DNA from: Isoetes taiwanensis
Lineage: Eukaryota; Streptophyta; Lycopodiopsida; Isoetales; Isoetaceae
Direction of reading: 5' to 3'
DNA length: 64,000 nt
NCBI GenBank assembly: GCA_021234155.1
Contig: JAJEKV010000047.1
Location: forward strand, 6,289,071-6,353,070
Below, one piece after another: positions 44,856 to 56,739 of this stretch; position 1 is the first letter of the stretch, and the number at the start of each line of letters is the position of its first letter. Under the pieces are notes generated by a model that was not told the origin of the DNA, did no database searches, and saw only the letters and a list, made by a program, of their open reading frames with translations. A program made the position numbers and the translations under genes.

Positions 44856-47800
44856 TGGAACCTGCAAGACGTCAATCGGGGTCACCTGGTCAACTGAACG
44901 GCGAGCGGCCCGCGGTTGTGCCGCACCATCATCACGCTGTGCGCCACCGGGCGAGTGGGCGGTGCCCTCCGCCCGGACGGTGAGCCGTGAGCGCAGCGAA
45001 GGAGCCACAACCTGGTAGTTCGGGGCCTGCCGAAAGGGCTGGGAGAGAATCTCACCCGGAAGATACACACACAGATCCTTGGGTGCATGACGTTTCCTAA
45101 TCCAGGACCTGTTCAGGTTACGCGACCAGCCCGGCATGGGGTCCAGCGCCCAGGCCACAACCGAGTCGTGGTGTTCACGGTTGTGGATGCCCAAGTTCGA
45201 GAGGCCACAGTGCGACAGGGCAAGTTCTTGAAGGAACATCTCAGTATGTGGCCGGGATCTTACTCGGTCTGGCAGGAGGCCGCGAGGCGGGGAGTTCGCC
45301 AAGGTCGGGGGCGCGCCCGTCGACCAAATCTTTGCGGTACACACTTTCGACCAAATGCTACCCTAGCGCCTCGCTCTGCTCCTCCTCCTCCGCACCGCCT
45401 TACAACTTGATGCTCTCCCCGCCGGCCCAAATGCGCCCCCTAGCGCCTCCGCTTCTTCTTGTCCTAAGTCCGCCCCATAACTTCGATGCTCTCCAAGCTA
45501 GTCCTTCCAGTGACACACACTACACAAGCATCTCCGTCGCTCAATAGGAATTGTGCCTCCGGGTGGTGGTTTGGGTTTGTCGGGGGTTTCAGCGTGGCGG
45601 AAGGGCGATAGCCTCAATTCGATGGCTGTGGACATGGACCTCCTCCTCCTCATGGAGACATGGGAACACCCAGCCCCACAGGCTGCCCGATCTGCCAGGG
45701 GTACCCGGCATTTTTCGGTGTTCAATGGTTGTATGCAGGAGGGAGGCGTGGACGCGGTGGGGTTACCTGCTACTCTGAGGGGTAGCCTTGGCACATTTGG
45801 TTTCCCTCGGGAAGGCCAAACCGGACATAACCGCTACTTTTGGGTTCGAGTGCACCACCACGGCGATCCTCTCTTCCTAGGCGCTTGCTACTTTCCCCAT
45901 CGCGAGAGAGTCCCTTCTATCCGCATTACACCGGAGGTGGGCGGGATGGACCCGTATGTCGATCTATATGATGACATCTGGCGGCCTAAGCGGATGGGCG
46001 AGTCATGCTCCTTGGAGACTTCAATGCGCGGACGAGGGGTGGAACAGCCATGCGGCTGGACCCCTCGCGGATGGCGTCTTTACAATTGCGTCCCGGGCAG
46101 ATCACGGCTTGCCCACGGCACTCGGATGGCGGTCGGGTCACCCGCTTGGCGGACAATTGCTCCCGATGTGTGGTATCTTTGACCCGCTCATATGCAATGG
46201 CCTACCACAATGGTCCTCTTCCCACGGGTACACTTGCGCACAAGACAATCACGGGCGGCGGAACTAATATAAGTGGATTATGTCATAGTGGCTGCGCAGG
46301 GATGTATGCCTTGTTGCGCCATTTTTTTTCCGTGGACGCGGGCCGGACGGGGGAGGCCGGCCGACTCGGATCACCTCCCACTCTATGTGAGGCTGGCACG
46401 GCCCCGCTCGCTCACCCTCGATGCTTGACACCTTGCCCGACCTCGGTTGCGCTTGGATTATGAGCGGCGGAGGGTTACGCTACATGCTTCGCGAAGCCCT
46501 CTCGGCGATTCTGCGGGCCCACACGCTGAGGGCGACAAACCGTCCGGTTTGGTTGAGCTCCCCTCGAACATGGGCGCATTTTGCTTTTGGGAGACCTCCC
46601 GCGACGCCCGGAGATCGAGGCCGCAACCTTTCCGCCGTAATGGATGGTTTGATGTTTGAGTGTAAGGAACGCAAACGCCGCGACTCCGCCTCATCGTGGA
46701 TCGGGGACCGCAGCTCTCGCCACCAGCCATTACCGCGCCTTCCTCAAGGAAACAAAGGCAAGGTACCTAGCAAGGCACCAAAGAGAAATGTTCAGCCTAC
46801 TAGACACCCACCCGAGAACTTTCTGGCGCATGGTACTCCAAAGGCCGGCAAACCTACGTGGAACATCACTACGGAGCAATGGGAGCAATACACCGCAACA
46901 ACTTTATGATCCCCGGGAACACGGACGGATGTGCCCCCGCAACAATATGGCCCACCGGTGATCATCCGCGAAGAAGATGTCGAAGAGGGTTGCGGCCACT
47001 GGCTAATGGGAAGGCAGCAGACTTAGATGGCCTGCAAGCGGAGTTGCTCAAGTGGGCAGGACAGCCCATGGTGCCCGTCCTTGCTGCACTGTTCAAGAGG
47101 GCGCTGCAAGAGGGTTTTCCCCGGTCATGGATTACAGGAAGGGTTGTTCCGATCTACAAAGGCGGGGGACCCACATAATCCGACCAATTACCGAGTCATC
47201 AAGGTCACTCAATGTTTGCCAAGTTTGGCGGGCATTTTCGAACAAAGAGCAACCAACCAGGCGGGCGGTAAATCGGGGAACTTACCCGGGCGGGGCTTCC
47301 GACCAGGACATTCGATCATTGATCACATCTTCACACTCGGGCCCCAGTGGGGACAACAGAACCATCGGGAGGGACACATCTTTCTGTTTTGTGGACTTTG
47401 CAAAAGCTTTCGACCTTTGTACCGGGGAAAAGTTGTGGGCGAGATTGCACCATCCGGGGCTCTCTGGGATCTACAGAGCGATTAATGTACGGTGTGCGAG
47501 CTGCACAGCCGCATGCAACCGAAGGGCAGGTCATTTGCCGCCACATTGGAGTTAGGCAAGGTTGTCCTCTCTCACCCACACTCTTTGGACTTTACATTGA
47601 CTAGTTGGAAGCCCGGCTTGCTTTGCCAATGGGGGGGGCGGTATCTGATTTTGCACCGGTCATCGGCAACTCATCTATCTACGGATGATGTGGACCTCTT
47701 GGCCCATACACGAGAGGGCATGCGAGGCACACCTAGATGCCACTGGACACATTCTCGCCAGCGGCGGACATGTGTGTCAACACGGCCAAGACTAAGGTGG

Positions 47801-49037
47801 TCCTCATATCCTCCTCCGTCATCCGGCACCTCCGGGCTCACTTTATCGGGGCGGATGGTAGAGGTCACACCCGGCTACAAGTACACGGGGCGGAATTTCC
47901 GTCCTCAATGTATTGGGATGCATCCATTAAGCCTTTGGGTGACCAAGAAGTTGGAAGGCGTATGTCACGCAATGCAAAACAATAGTCACAGGCGGTAGCC
48001 AGTATGGTTGGGGCCACCAGTCACATTTGTTCCGAACCGGGTGGAGCCAGTTCTTACGTATGGGGTCGAGATGTGGGGCCCGATGGTGTCTTTGGCGACT
48101 TGGAATGACTTGGAGCAGGTCAAAAGGCATTTTTCACGCGGCACTTGGGGTCAAGCCCTCGGTTCCATATCGAGATCTTGTTGCGGGAGGCGGGATTCAT
48201 GCCCTGCGGCATGCGACCCCTCGATAGACACATTGTTTATTTCCGGAAGGTGGCGGCATAGGCGACACTCGGCTCCGCGCTTGGCTTCTGGCTGTGGCGA
48301 TGAGCCCGCAATGACTCGGGGCTTGTTGGAAGGACAAAGAGAGCCCGGTGGGGGCTATTTGGAGCGTAGAGGCACATAGGTGCGTCCAGTGCACCACAGG
48401 CAGCCGATAGGGATAAAGGGGGTACTTGGACTCTTGTTTCTGGGGAAGCTCACGGGACCACAATGCTCGGAACATGTAAAGATGGCACGCTACAAACGGC
48501 ACATAAACCCCACCACGGTTCGAGGCCCACAGCTCTACCCGTTCTCGGTGCCCATGAAGAAGCGCCCGGATCGCCAGCGTCCATTGAGCGAGGGGCCCAC
48601 CGTCTTCGGCTTGAGGCGGGTTGATGGATTGGAGAGCCGCGCGGGGGGCGAACTTTGTCGGTGTTGCCCGGGGGGTTGTTGAGGATGAAAGCCATGCCTT
48701 CGAGGCTGTCCGGCCTATAGTCGGTCGGGCTCGCTCGCCCTCTTGGTGCGATCTGGTGCGCGATTACGAGCTACTCGATCTGTGCGTCGGTTCGATCCCT
48801 TGGCTCCTACCTCCGGGGAGGTTTTGGATCTGCGGACTCACCTCTCTGTCCCAGTAGCCCTACGAGAGTGTGGGGAATTCATGTATATGTATATTTGTGC
48901 GGTACCCGGCCAGGCTTGTTCTTTACAGCAGTTTTCCCTCGTAAGGGGGTTTTTTAATCCGAGTAGCAACGGGCTTGCTGCACCCGTGTAATTTGGGTCC
49001 CATAGGCCGATTGGCTTCCGCGGACGATAAAAGAACC
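44856..49037 (+). mobile_element. GC-rich LINE, copy B (5'-truncated, dead), head-to-tail with copy A
   Basis: It starts without a gap at the 3' end of copy A, at a point corresponding to about 41,040 of A (GACGTCAATCGGGGTCA), so about 1 kb of the 5' end is missing. It has the ORF1 RRM-like end (VVFTVVDAQVREATVRQ, about 45,168), an endonuclease (LLLMETWEHPA, about 45,645; GDFNAR, about 46,013), a reverse transcriptase (GCPLSPTLFGLYID, about 47,562; active site reading TDDVDLLAH) and a damaged zinc knuckle (about 48,650). The 3' tail GGGTCCCATAGGCCGATTGG...GGACGATAAAA is followed by a CTTC repeat. It is heavily frameshifted. Confidence 0.85.
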
Positions 49038-49188
49038 TTCCTTCCTTCCTTAACAGAATTATAATATTGTCAATGGTTCATAAAAATTATGAAGGCTAAT
49101 AATCTTCATATTAAAGTGGATGTTAACGAGAACCTGAAAGTTGTATCCAATGCAACTGAGGTCAGTTGCTTCTGAGAAGGGAAGGAAT
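49038..49188 (+). mobile_element. Right end of the LTR element interior with polypurine tract
   Basis: After the LINE tail the host LTR element resumes. GAGAAGGGAAGGAAT (49,174-49,188) directly precedes the LTR start and is the plus-strand primer. Confidence 0.75.
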
Positions 49189-50471
49189 TGATATGATTTA
49201 AGGATGTATCTAATAATGAGTTGGGGGGAGTGGCCAATATGATTATACACTGGGCAAAATCATATAGAGTTAGTATATGTCATGGTTGGGAACAAAAGAC
49301 AAAGGCAAGCCACAGAAGACTAAAGTCACAAAGACTTTTATAAATGGAACCCGAACTTTAATTGGAGATATCTTCGCAACCAGGAATCGGATTTGGTCAA
49401 ATTTTACTTTTCTGAAAATGGATCAGGGTCTAGTTTTCGGATTGGGGTGGCACTTTTTCTTCTGATTCACCTGTATGCGAGAGAGATGGTGGAAAGAGTA
49501 ACTGGGGGCAAAGAAGACTGCTTTACTCTTGGCTCTTGAATCTGATTCTAAGAAAGCTGTTTCTTTTTCCTAGAGCTTCTGTTGATCTTGTCTAGTAACC
49601 TATTACTATCCCTAAACCCAACTATTGGTGTATCATATTGAGGACTGCTAGCTCGAGGGAGGAGCTACTGGAGGAAACTGGTTGTCATATATGCCTTACT
49701 GTCTCTATGTTCCAGCCTGATATTGCTAGCTGAGTGGTCCGGTTGGGTGGAGAGCTCTTTTGAATAAGGCTTTGACTACTAATTTGTGTGTAAAAGTTAT
49801 TATGCTTATTCAGGTATTCAGGGATTGATATGATCTTCCCTGAATACCTGAATAAACATAATAACTTTTATATGAATTAGTAGCCAAAGCCTTATTCAAA
49901 AGAGCTCTCCATCCAACTGGGCCACTCATCTAGCAATATTAGGCTGGAACATAAAGACAGTAAGACATATCTGACAACCAGTTTCCTGGAGTAGCTCCTC
50001 CCTCGAGCTAGCAGTCCTCAATATGATACACCAAGTATTGGGTTTTAGGATAGTGATAGGTTAGTAGACAAGATCAACATAAGCTCTAGGAAAAAGAAAT
50101 AGCTTTTTTAGAATCAGATTCAAGAGCCAATAGTAAAGCAGCCTTCTTTCCCCCTGGTCACTCTTTTCGCCATTTCTCTCGCATACGGATGAATTAGAAA
50201 AAGTGCCACCCAATCCGGAAACTTGTCTCTGAGATGGTTTTGAAACGTAAAATTCGCCCAAATCCGATCTCTGGTTGCAGAGATATCGCCAATTAAAGTT
50301 CGGGTTCTATTTATAGAAGTCTCTGTGACTTTAGCCTTCTTTGGTTTGCATTTGCCTTTGCCTTTTGTTCCCAACCATGATATATACTAACTCTATATGA
50401 TTTCACCCAGTGCATAATCATATTGGCCACTCCCCCGAGCTCATTATTAGATATAACCTTAAACTATATCA
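49189..50471. repeat. Two LTRs of one family in inverted, tail-to-tail arrangement
   Basis: The plus-oriented LTR (49,189-49,824, TGATATGATTTAAGG to TATTCAGGGA) lost its last few bases where a minus-oriented LTR begins (49,826, TGATATGATCTTCCC, running to TATATCA at 50,471). The second LTR is followed on its upstream side by the complement of its polypurine tract (ATTCCTTCCCTTC, 50,472-50,484). The arms are about 640 bp each and highly similar, so the locus is a near-perfect large palindrome. Confidence 0.9.
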
Positions 50472-50484
50472 ATTCCTTCCCTTC

Positions 50485-51362
50485 ACAAGAGGATCCTGTT
50501 TAAAACTCTGGTGCAGACAATAGTACTATATGGGGCCCCCATATGGGGACCAGGTATCTCAGCTAAACTATGGATACAAATTGAGCACGTTCAGAAGACA
50601 TTTTTGAGAGAGGAGCTTGGTATAAAAAGGCAAACCCCCTACACCATCATGTTGGCTGAGGCAGGGATGTTCCCGCTGGAGGTGGAAGCACTCTTTCAGG
50701 CGGTTAATTTTGTGAATAGGCTGGGGGAACAATCCGAAGACCGGGTATCAAATGTGGCAATGATGGCCTCAGGCAATCAAGGATGGCTGCGGGATCTGAA
50801 AGAATGGGCAGGTAAATGGGGAATAACATATTCAAACTGGCCTGATAATAAGAAGGATGCGCGTTCTTTGGTAGAGCAGCTAGCCATTGAGCGTATGTGG
50901 GCGGAGCCTGGTAGTAGAATGGAGCATTATAAGAGGCATGTTAATCAGATAATGGTATATCAAAGCCCAGAGTATCTAAATGCTAACATCCCTCGTGCAT
51001 TCAAACAGATCATAGCCCGCTATAGAACCAGCTCTCACAGATTGGAGATCGAGACAGATCGTTGGTCCAAGACCCCTATTGAGGATCGGTTGTGCAGGTT
51101 ATGTGACACAAAAAGTGTAGAGGATGAGCTCCACGTATTTACATCTTGCTTGGCATATGAAGATATCAGAAGGAAGTTTGATATTCATGCAGTAGATTTT
51201 TCTTCCTTGTTTACTTTATCTCCTTTAGACTTAGGATCATATTTCAAAACAGTGGATGCACATCGCTCATTTTTGTTGAAACTATGATGATATTTGTACT
51301 CAGGCTCCATGGCCTCTTCATAGGCCCTAAGAGAGATATTTAATAAATTAAATTAAATTAAA
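50485..51362 (+). mobile_element. 5'-truncated LINE: ORF2 C-terminus, uninterrupted
   Basis: An open frame at 50,511-51,287 (258 codons) encodes the region after the reverse transcriptase palm of a LINE ORF2: QTIVLYGAPIWGPG (the conserved A.LYG...W block), KRQTPYTIMLAEAG, then a CCHC-type knuckle CRLCDTKSVEDELHVFTSC near the end. It aligns with the C-terminal part of the GC-rich LINEs (ETDRW...EDRLCRLC against ETGRW...NKLCQCC) but has ordinary base composition, so it is a separate, younger family. The 3' tail is a short AAATT repeat (51,340-51,362). It inserted between a polypurine tract and a primer site of the LTR family. Confidence 0.85.
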
Positions 51363-51830
51363 TATCAATTGGTATCAGGCAATTTCGATTTTCTTTGGAA
51401 CTGTAAATAGTGGAACTATTCTCATGATCTCTGCCCTGGTAATGAAGAAGATACACATGTAGAGTAACCGAGGAAGTTAAATGCATTATGAGGCAATACA
51501 CGAAAAGGGAACCAGTGTTTCGAGAATTCTAAGAACGAAGTTATTCTCGAGGGAAAACTTTAATTGGATACTATTTATCCATGTAAGGCTTGAATTGCTT
51601 TAGTGGGAGAAGCCACTATATTTTGAATCAATTTAAAGCGGTATATTGTTGTTCAAAATGATCCACGATTACGTGGTAATCACGAGTGAATGTGATCCAA
51701 ATCACGAGTGAATGTGACCCACGAGTAGGTGGTAATCACAAGTGAATGTGACCCACGAGTAGATGGTAATCATAGCAGAAAGAGACCCACGATAGGTGGG
51801 GACCTCAAAAACAGAGTTGCATTTGAAACG
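51363..51830 (+). mobile_element. Another fragment of the LTR element interior
   Basis: It begins ATCAATTGGTATCAGG (LTR end and primer site) and matches 38,951-39,470, including the CACGAGTAGGTGGTAATCAC minisatellite (51,661-51,806). No LTR remains upstream in this orientation. Confidence 0.8.
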
Positions 51831-51859
51831 GGAGTGTTGCACAACTCCCGTTTCAAAGT
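51822..51859. repeat. Perfect hairpin, 14-bp stem
   Basis: TTTGAAACGGGAGT, an 8-base loop and ACTCCCGTTTCAAA. It lies at the edge of the LTR fragment and may be the trace of a small foldback element. Confidence 0.8.
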
Positions 51860-52153
51860 TTCCCTGTTAAAAACACAAAATGATCCAGAAAGTGATCTTT
51901 TTGGGCTGAGGTTGAGATTCTTCAATAGTTCAATTTTTTTTTACCCTAATTTTGGCACCTCATGCAGGGGAGAACTTGTTTTTGTAAAAGAACATACTTG
52001 AAAAGAGCAAATTTTAGAAATGCAATGTAAATCTATCAAAGTATTACAAAAAAAACCATCATTTGTGGGATGAAAAAAAATATATATTTCAGATATTTTG
52101 GTAACACATCAATTTTGGTAATGATAATAATAATTTGTTAGTCAGTTTTGAAT

Positions 52154-53537
52154 TCAAAGGTCCAAGATATACTCGTCATCACCCTTCTTGCTTGTCTCAG
52201 GCTCTTCTTTTGTTGTCGACTGATGCTTGTCCGGTGAAGTAACCCGTTCTTCTTCAGCTTTGTCTTCTAGATTAACAACTGGAGCAACTTCTTTTAGCTC
52301 TACAAAATCAACCTCTTCGTCAACAGAGCTCGTCAGAGGTGGCTGAATCTCTGATGATGTCATCTTGGCATAATCAGATGAGGATTTGGTGCCTAGCTCT
52401 TGATTCTCATCAGGAAGGTTTGGTAAGGCGGTAATCTCATCTTAATAAAGTTCCACGGACCTCCTTGTCTATGTCCACGACCACACAATTTCGGCCCTTC
52501 TTGAGTGCACAAGCAATGGTGGTACGAGCGAGAACGCATCAAGCACCCAATCTCACGGGCGAAAACATGTCAATGAGATGGTTGATGAGTTTTGGGGATT
52601 CTGATAGTGGTTCACAATTCATACGTACTTTCGGGTCTTCAAAACTCGTAACAACTGCAGGAAACTCTAAAACATTTGAGAAGTCGGTGCGGCGGAAGTG
52701 TTGAAATGCTCCATGGTCCTCTTGCCATGAAGCTCCAAAGAACTAACGTCGCGGATATTCCACTTTGCTTAACAGACTGGGGCCTCCACCATGATATGTT
52801 ATATTCGTTTTGTACCTTCAAGAGAAAGGGCATTGGTCAGCAACTAAAAGAAAATACCAAGTAGTGTATTCCGAGATACAAAGCGTGCGGACTAAGTTCT
52901 CCTAACCCGGCTTGGTCGAGGAGATCCAAAGTGATTTTGAAGTGGCTTCAACAAGACCAGCTTGCATACGGGGAAAATACCACTAACCGCCAAATGTCTA
53001 GTCTGTAGTGATCTTCATTAAGCCTTTGATAAATTCATTGAAATTAGCATGCTTAAAGGGGCGTCATCGTGTCGGTATCTTTAATCTTGAAGCCGTAGGG
53101 AATGTCGGCAATGATTAAGCGTGAAATCTTGTGGCTTCACACTCATTACAAGCTTGGTGCAGTCCCCATGTACAATTGAGTAAAGATTGTTTTGGTCGAA
53201 TAAAGTAAACGTTTCATAGTCCGTTTTACGCGACCTCTATCAACCGACGCTACGCCAAAGTTCTTTCTTCCCGAGCAATCCTTACCAGGTGCATGAAACC
53301 TTCTGGTAGGTCCTTGTTTTTCTTCTTACTCTGCAAAACCACAAAATAATTAGAACATTTACAAATCTACGCTACCTAAACGCCCAAAGCAGGCTTACCT
53401 AGCCTTCAAAATTTGGAGCGTACTGAACAATTCTCTCGTCAGAGGTAGCAATAGGATAAAGCTCCTTGCACCGTTCCCATGTTTGCACATTCAATTGTTC
53501 CATCAAACATGTTTGACATGTAATGACGTTCTTCTGG
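52154..53537 (-). pseudogene. ParB-DNA methyltransferase pseudogene, copy B (C-terminal half only)
   Basis: Three exons correspond one-to-one with exons 3-5 of copy A: 53,537-53,399 (QKNVITCQTCLMEQLNVQTW), 53,330 to about 52,925 (KNKDLPEGFMHL, HGDCTKLV, motif IV as DIPYG at 53,092-53,106) and 52,815-52,154 (NVLEFPAVV, KLINHLIDMF, motif I remnant DWVLDAFS at 52,529-52,552, then GRNCVVVDIDKE). Splice signals are kept. Copy B keeps the motif I aspartate that copy A lost, while copy A keeps the GSGTT that copy B lost. Beyond the catalytic domain copy B has an acidic tail ending GDDEYILDL and a stop at 52,154, which copy A lacks. Frame changes occur near 53,120 and 52,520 and there are stops in the last exon. 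Nothing like exons 1-2 was found upstream, so it is 5'-truncated. Confidence 0.75.
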
Positions 53538-55976
53538 CTGCAACATCCAAACCAAGAATTACATCAGGGACACGTCTACAGAAGAACTTTATCGCAATCA
53601 CAAAACAACACCACATCAAACAAGAAAAGCCAAAGTCTGGATTTGGGGCAATTATCTTCAGTGCATATATTGTTTGTGACACGGACAATCTTATCAAGTG
53701 TTTCTCCTATGATGATTACATATGGGCCTCTATATCTCTTTATCTTGACATCTTGAACTTCTTCCTAACGCTTCTGCAACTCCTCAGTGGAATGGATTCA
53801 AATTGAGAGGATCTTCAATACAACTGGAATAAGATATGTGGACTGAAAGAACTGTTTCATTTTACCGATTTGGCAAGCAAGCAAGTACTTCTAAGTGTTA
53901 TTGGTTCATTTGCATAGTTATGTGTCCACAATAAGATCTGAACTCAAGACTTCTTTGGATCTAAATTAATAGATCTGATGACAATGACGCTCTTGAACCA
54001 CCCATGTACTCAAAGGTAGTTTTAGAAGCTTGAGATAACTTTTCAAGATAGCATATTATACATTTCGTTATTATATGACTATCATTATTGGATAGGTGAT
54101 ATTTTGAAGCAGGGCTGAGTGGCCTTTCTAGAAAAGCAGGTTTGAGTGGCATATCTTTGCAGCAGGAAACACTGGAGCATTGCAGTATTGTTTGGCCTCT
54201 CATTTATTCTATATGTTTCATAGTGACGAAATGTAAGTATGCCAATCAGAGTCAAAGCTTTTTGGTTTGTTTCATAGAGAACACTACAATGGGTTTGTCC
54301 CGTGACATCATTAGATTTTCCAGAAGAACCATGTCTTAACGTAATTCTGAGAAGGTGAAATTTTGTTTTTTCTGTTACTAAACTCTATAATTACCAACAT
54401 TCATTCCTTGCTTCTGTATTTATCTTTACATACTATTGATTATATATTTAATTCCCTATATTTCCTACATCCAAATTTTGAATGCCTTCTGAAATGATAA
54501 CGCTAGCACAGCATGACAATCTGCAAAGTCCATTATCTATAATGGAGCAAAAGCAGGCCACATACAATAGAACTCTAACGTGAAATTTTTCTGCAGATGT
54601 ACGCGCTCTGTTATGCTTTACACAAGGCAAAGGAACACAAAGTTGGGTTCATAGCTTCATGCTACGGAGCAAAAGCAACTGAATAGGTAAAGATATGCCC
54701 TTTGTATTTGTATTTGCATGCTATTATTCTAAAAATGATTCTTTTGATATCTATCATAAATAGTCAAACTGCAGTAAACACTATAATTTGCGGTACTATG
54801 GATGAGGCACTTTTCATGTGGTTAAAACTATCAATGATGATTCGCAATGTCCTGTTAAATAGTCATCATAGCTCTCTCTTTGACAATGCCGCTGCTGGTT
54901 CACGTGTTCCAGTAATTTCATATTACAGTCCTCTCTTTCATAGGAGGAAAGCCATGTTGGGGAGAAAGGTGAAATGGTTATAGCAATTGTGCCTGCAACT
55001 AGCCAAATATTTTTCATGCAGTAACGGCTTTGGATTTTTAAAGGTTCTTTTTATATTCCTCTTTTAAGCTTTCTTGGTAGGTCAAGAAGCATGCCGTAAG
55101 TAGTTGACAGGCATGGAGGAGGAAGAAACCTTGATTAAGATCATTTGTAGTGTATAAGAAAGTCGTTCAATAAACTTTACATCAGAATGTTGCATTTGCA
55201 GATTAGTAGCTACCTGTGGATTTAAAAGGTAATAGCAAAATCTACTATTGAATTTTATTTGGTGTTTCAACCTTAGATACATGCAGCACTTAATAGTTCA
55301 AATGGTGCATCTATCGCCATCAGCCATGTGCATTTAATCGACTGGCAGTGAAGATATGGCTTTATGCCCCTCCATTTATGGGCTTGGATGTCGTTCTAGC
55401 TGCCATGATTCATGCCTTCGACATCATCTCTTTCTTTTTGATATGTTGCTTCTTAGAGATACTGCCTCAGAAATTGTGAGTTTCAAGTTTTAGAAACTTT
55501 GTAATTGTTGAGTTGGACCTCATTATTCAAAGGAGTTTCAATAGATTAACTCTTTATATAGATATTCTCATTTCCGTTCTTTATGGAGTTGTTTTAGGTG
55601 AGATGCCTTGAAAAACAATGAGATATCATTTCAAGTCGGCAATGCATAAATTCTCATTGCACCTTCTAAATTGAATACAAAACCTTCAACATCTGGGTTG
55701 GTCTTAAAGCCACAAAAATGCATTTATGGTTTTGTGGCAATTTCAATATATACATCTCCATAGTTGGCTAGCAGGAGTATATGTTGTACACTGTCATGGT
55801 ACCACACATTTCTCCACTTCAAGGCAAATGGAAAGGAATGAGTTGGTCTTAGAGCCACAGAAACACCTCCAAGGTGAAAAGAACATATCCAAGATTTATT
55901 GGCAATTTGTTAAAATGTTTGGCTAGGAGGAGTTTCAAAGGTGTAGTTATACATTTGCCCAAGTGGAAGTCACCAC
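53538..55976. other. Intergenic DNA, nothing recognised
   Basis: AT-rich sequence with scattered short open frames on both strands and no domain or RNA structure that I can identify. Confidence 0.5.
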
Positions 55977-56722
55977 TCTTCGACAGACTGTATCTCTCAC
56001 ATCCGGTGTCAGATTTTTATGTGCTTGAGCCTGTTGGAAAGCTGGTTCAGAGAGCTTTCCAACGGTGTATGATACTTGCATGTTTGTCTTTGTTTCAGTG
56101 CTCAAATCTGCTGTTTTCCGGGCTGTGTGCTAGGGTTTTTGTGGCAGCCCTTCTTCTTCCTTCTTTGAGAAGTATAGCCCTCGCCTGATGCCGTTGTTGG
56201 CCTTAGCCATGCGGTGTTGAAAGGTGTGTGTTGTACTCTTATTGAAGGTTACGAGAATGTTTTACTAATTCATACCCTAGTTCCTGATGGTGCTGTTGAT
56301 GAAAGTCCGACACCAATATAGGGATTGGCGTATGGTTTAGTAAGTATTCGATTGGTCTCGTCTTGCGGCAGAATTTTGATCGGTCATATCTCTTGCATCC
56401 GGTGTCAGATTTTCATGTGCTTGGGCTTGTTGGAAAGCTGGTTCAGAGATCTTTCCAGCGGTGTATGGTACCTGCATGCTTGGCGTTGTTTCTGTGCTCA
56501 AATTGGCACTTTTCCAGGCTGTGTGCTAGGGTTTCTGTGGCCATCGGTAGACACTTCGACAGACTGTATCTCTCACATCCATGTCGATTCTTATGTGCTT
56601 GGGCTTGTTGGAAAGCTGGTTCAGAGATCTTTCCAACGGTGTATGATACCTACATGCTTGTCTTTGCTTCAGTGCTCAAATCTGCACTTTTCCGGGCTGT
56701 GTGCTAGGGTTTTGTGGCAGCC
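55977..56722 (+). repeat. Three diverged direct repeats of about 170 bp
   Basis: Units at about 55,977-56,150, 56,372-56,545 and 56,551-56,722 share GTATCTCTCACATCCGGTGT, GTTGGAAAGCTGGTTCAGAG, CCAACGGTGTATGATAC and GGGCTGTGTGCTAGGGTTTT. Units 2 and 3 are adjacent. They give overlapping open frames but no protein family is recognisable. They could be an LTR or a tandem repeat of an element into whose last copy the next LINE was inserted. Confidence 0.85.
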
Positions 56723-56739
56723 CGGTACACACCCGGATA

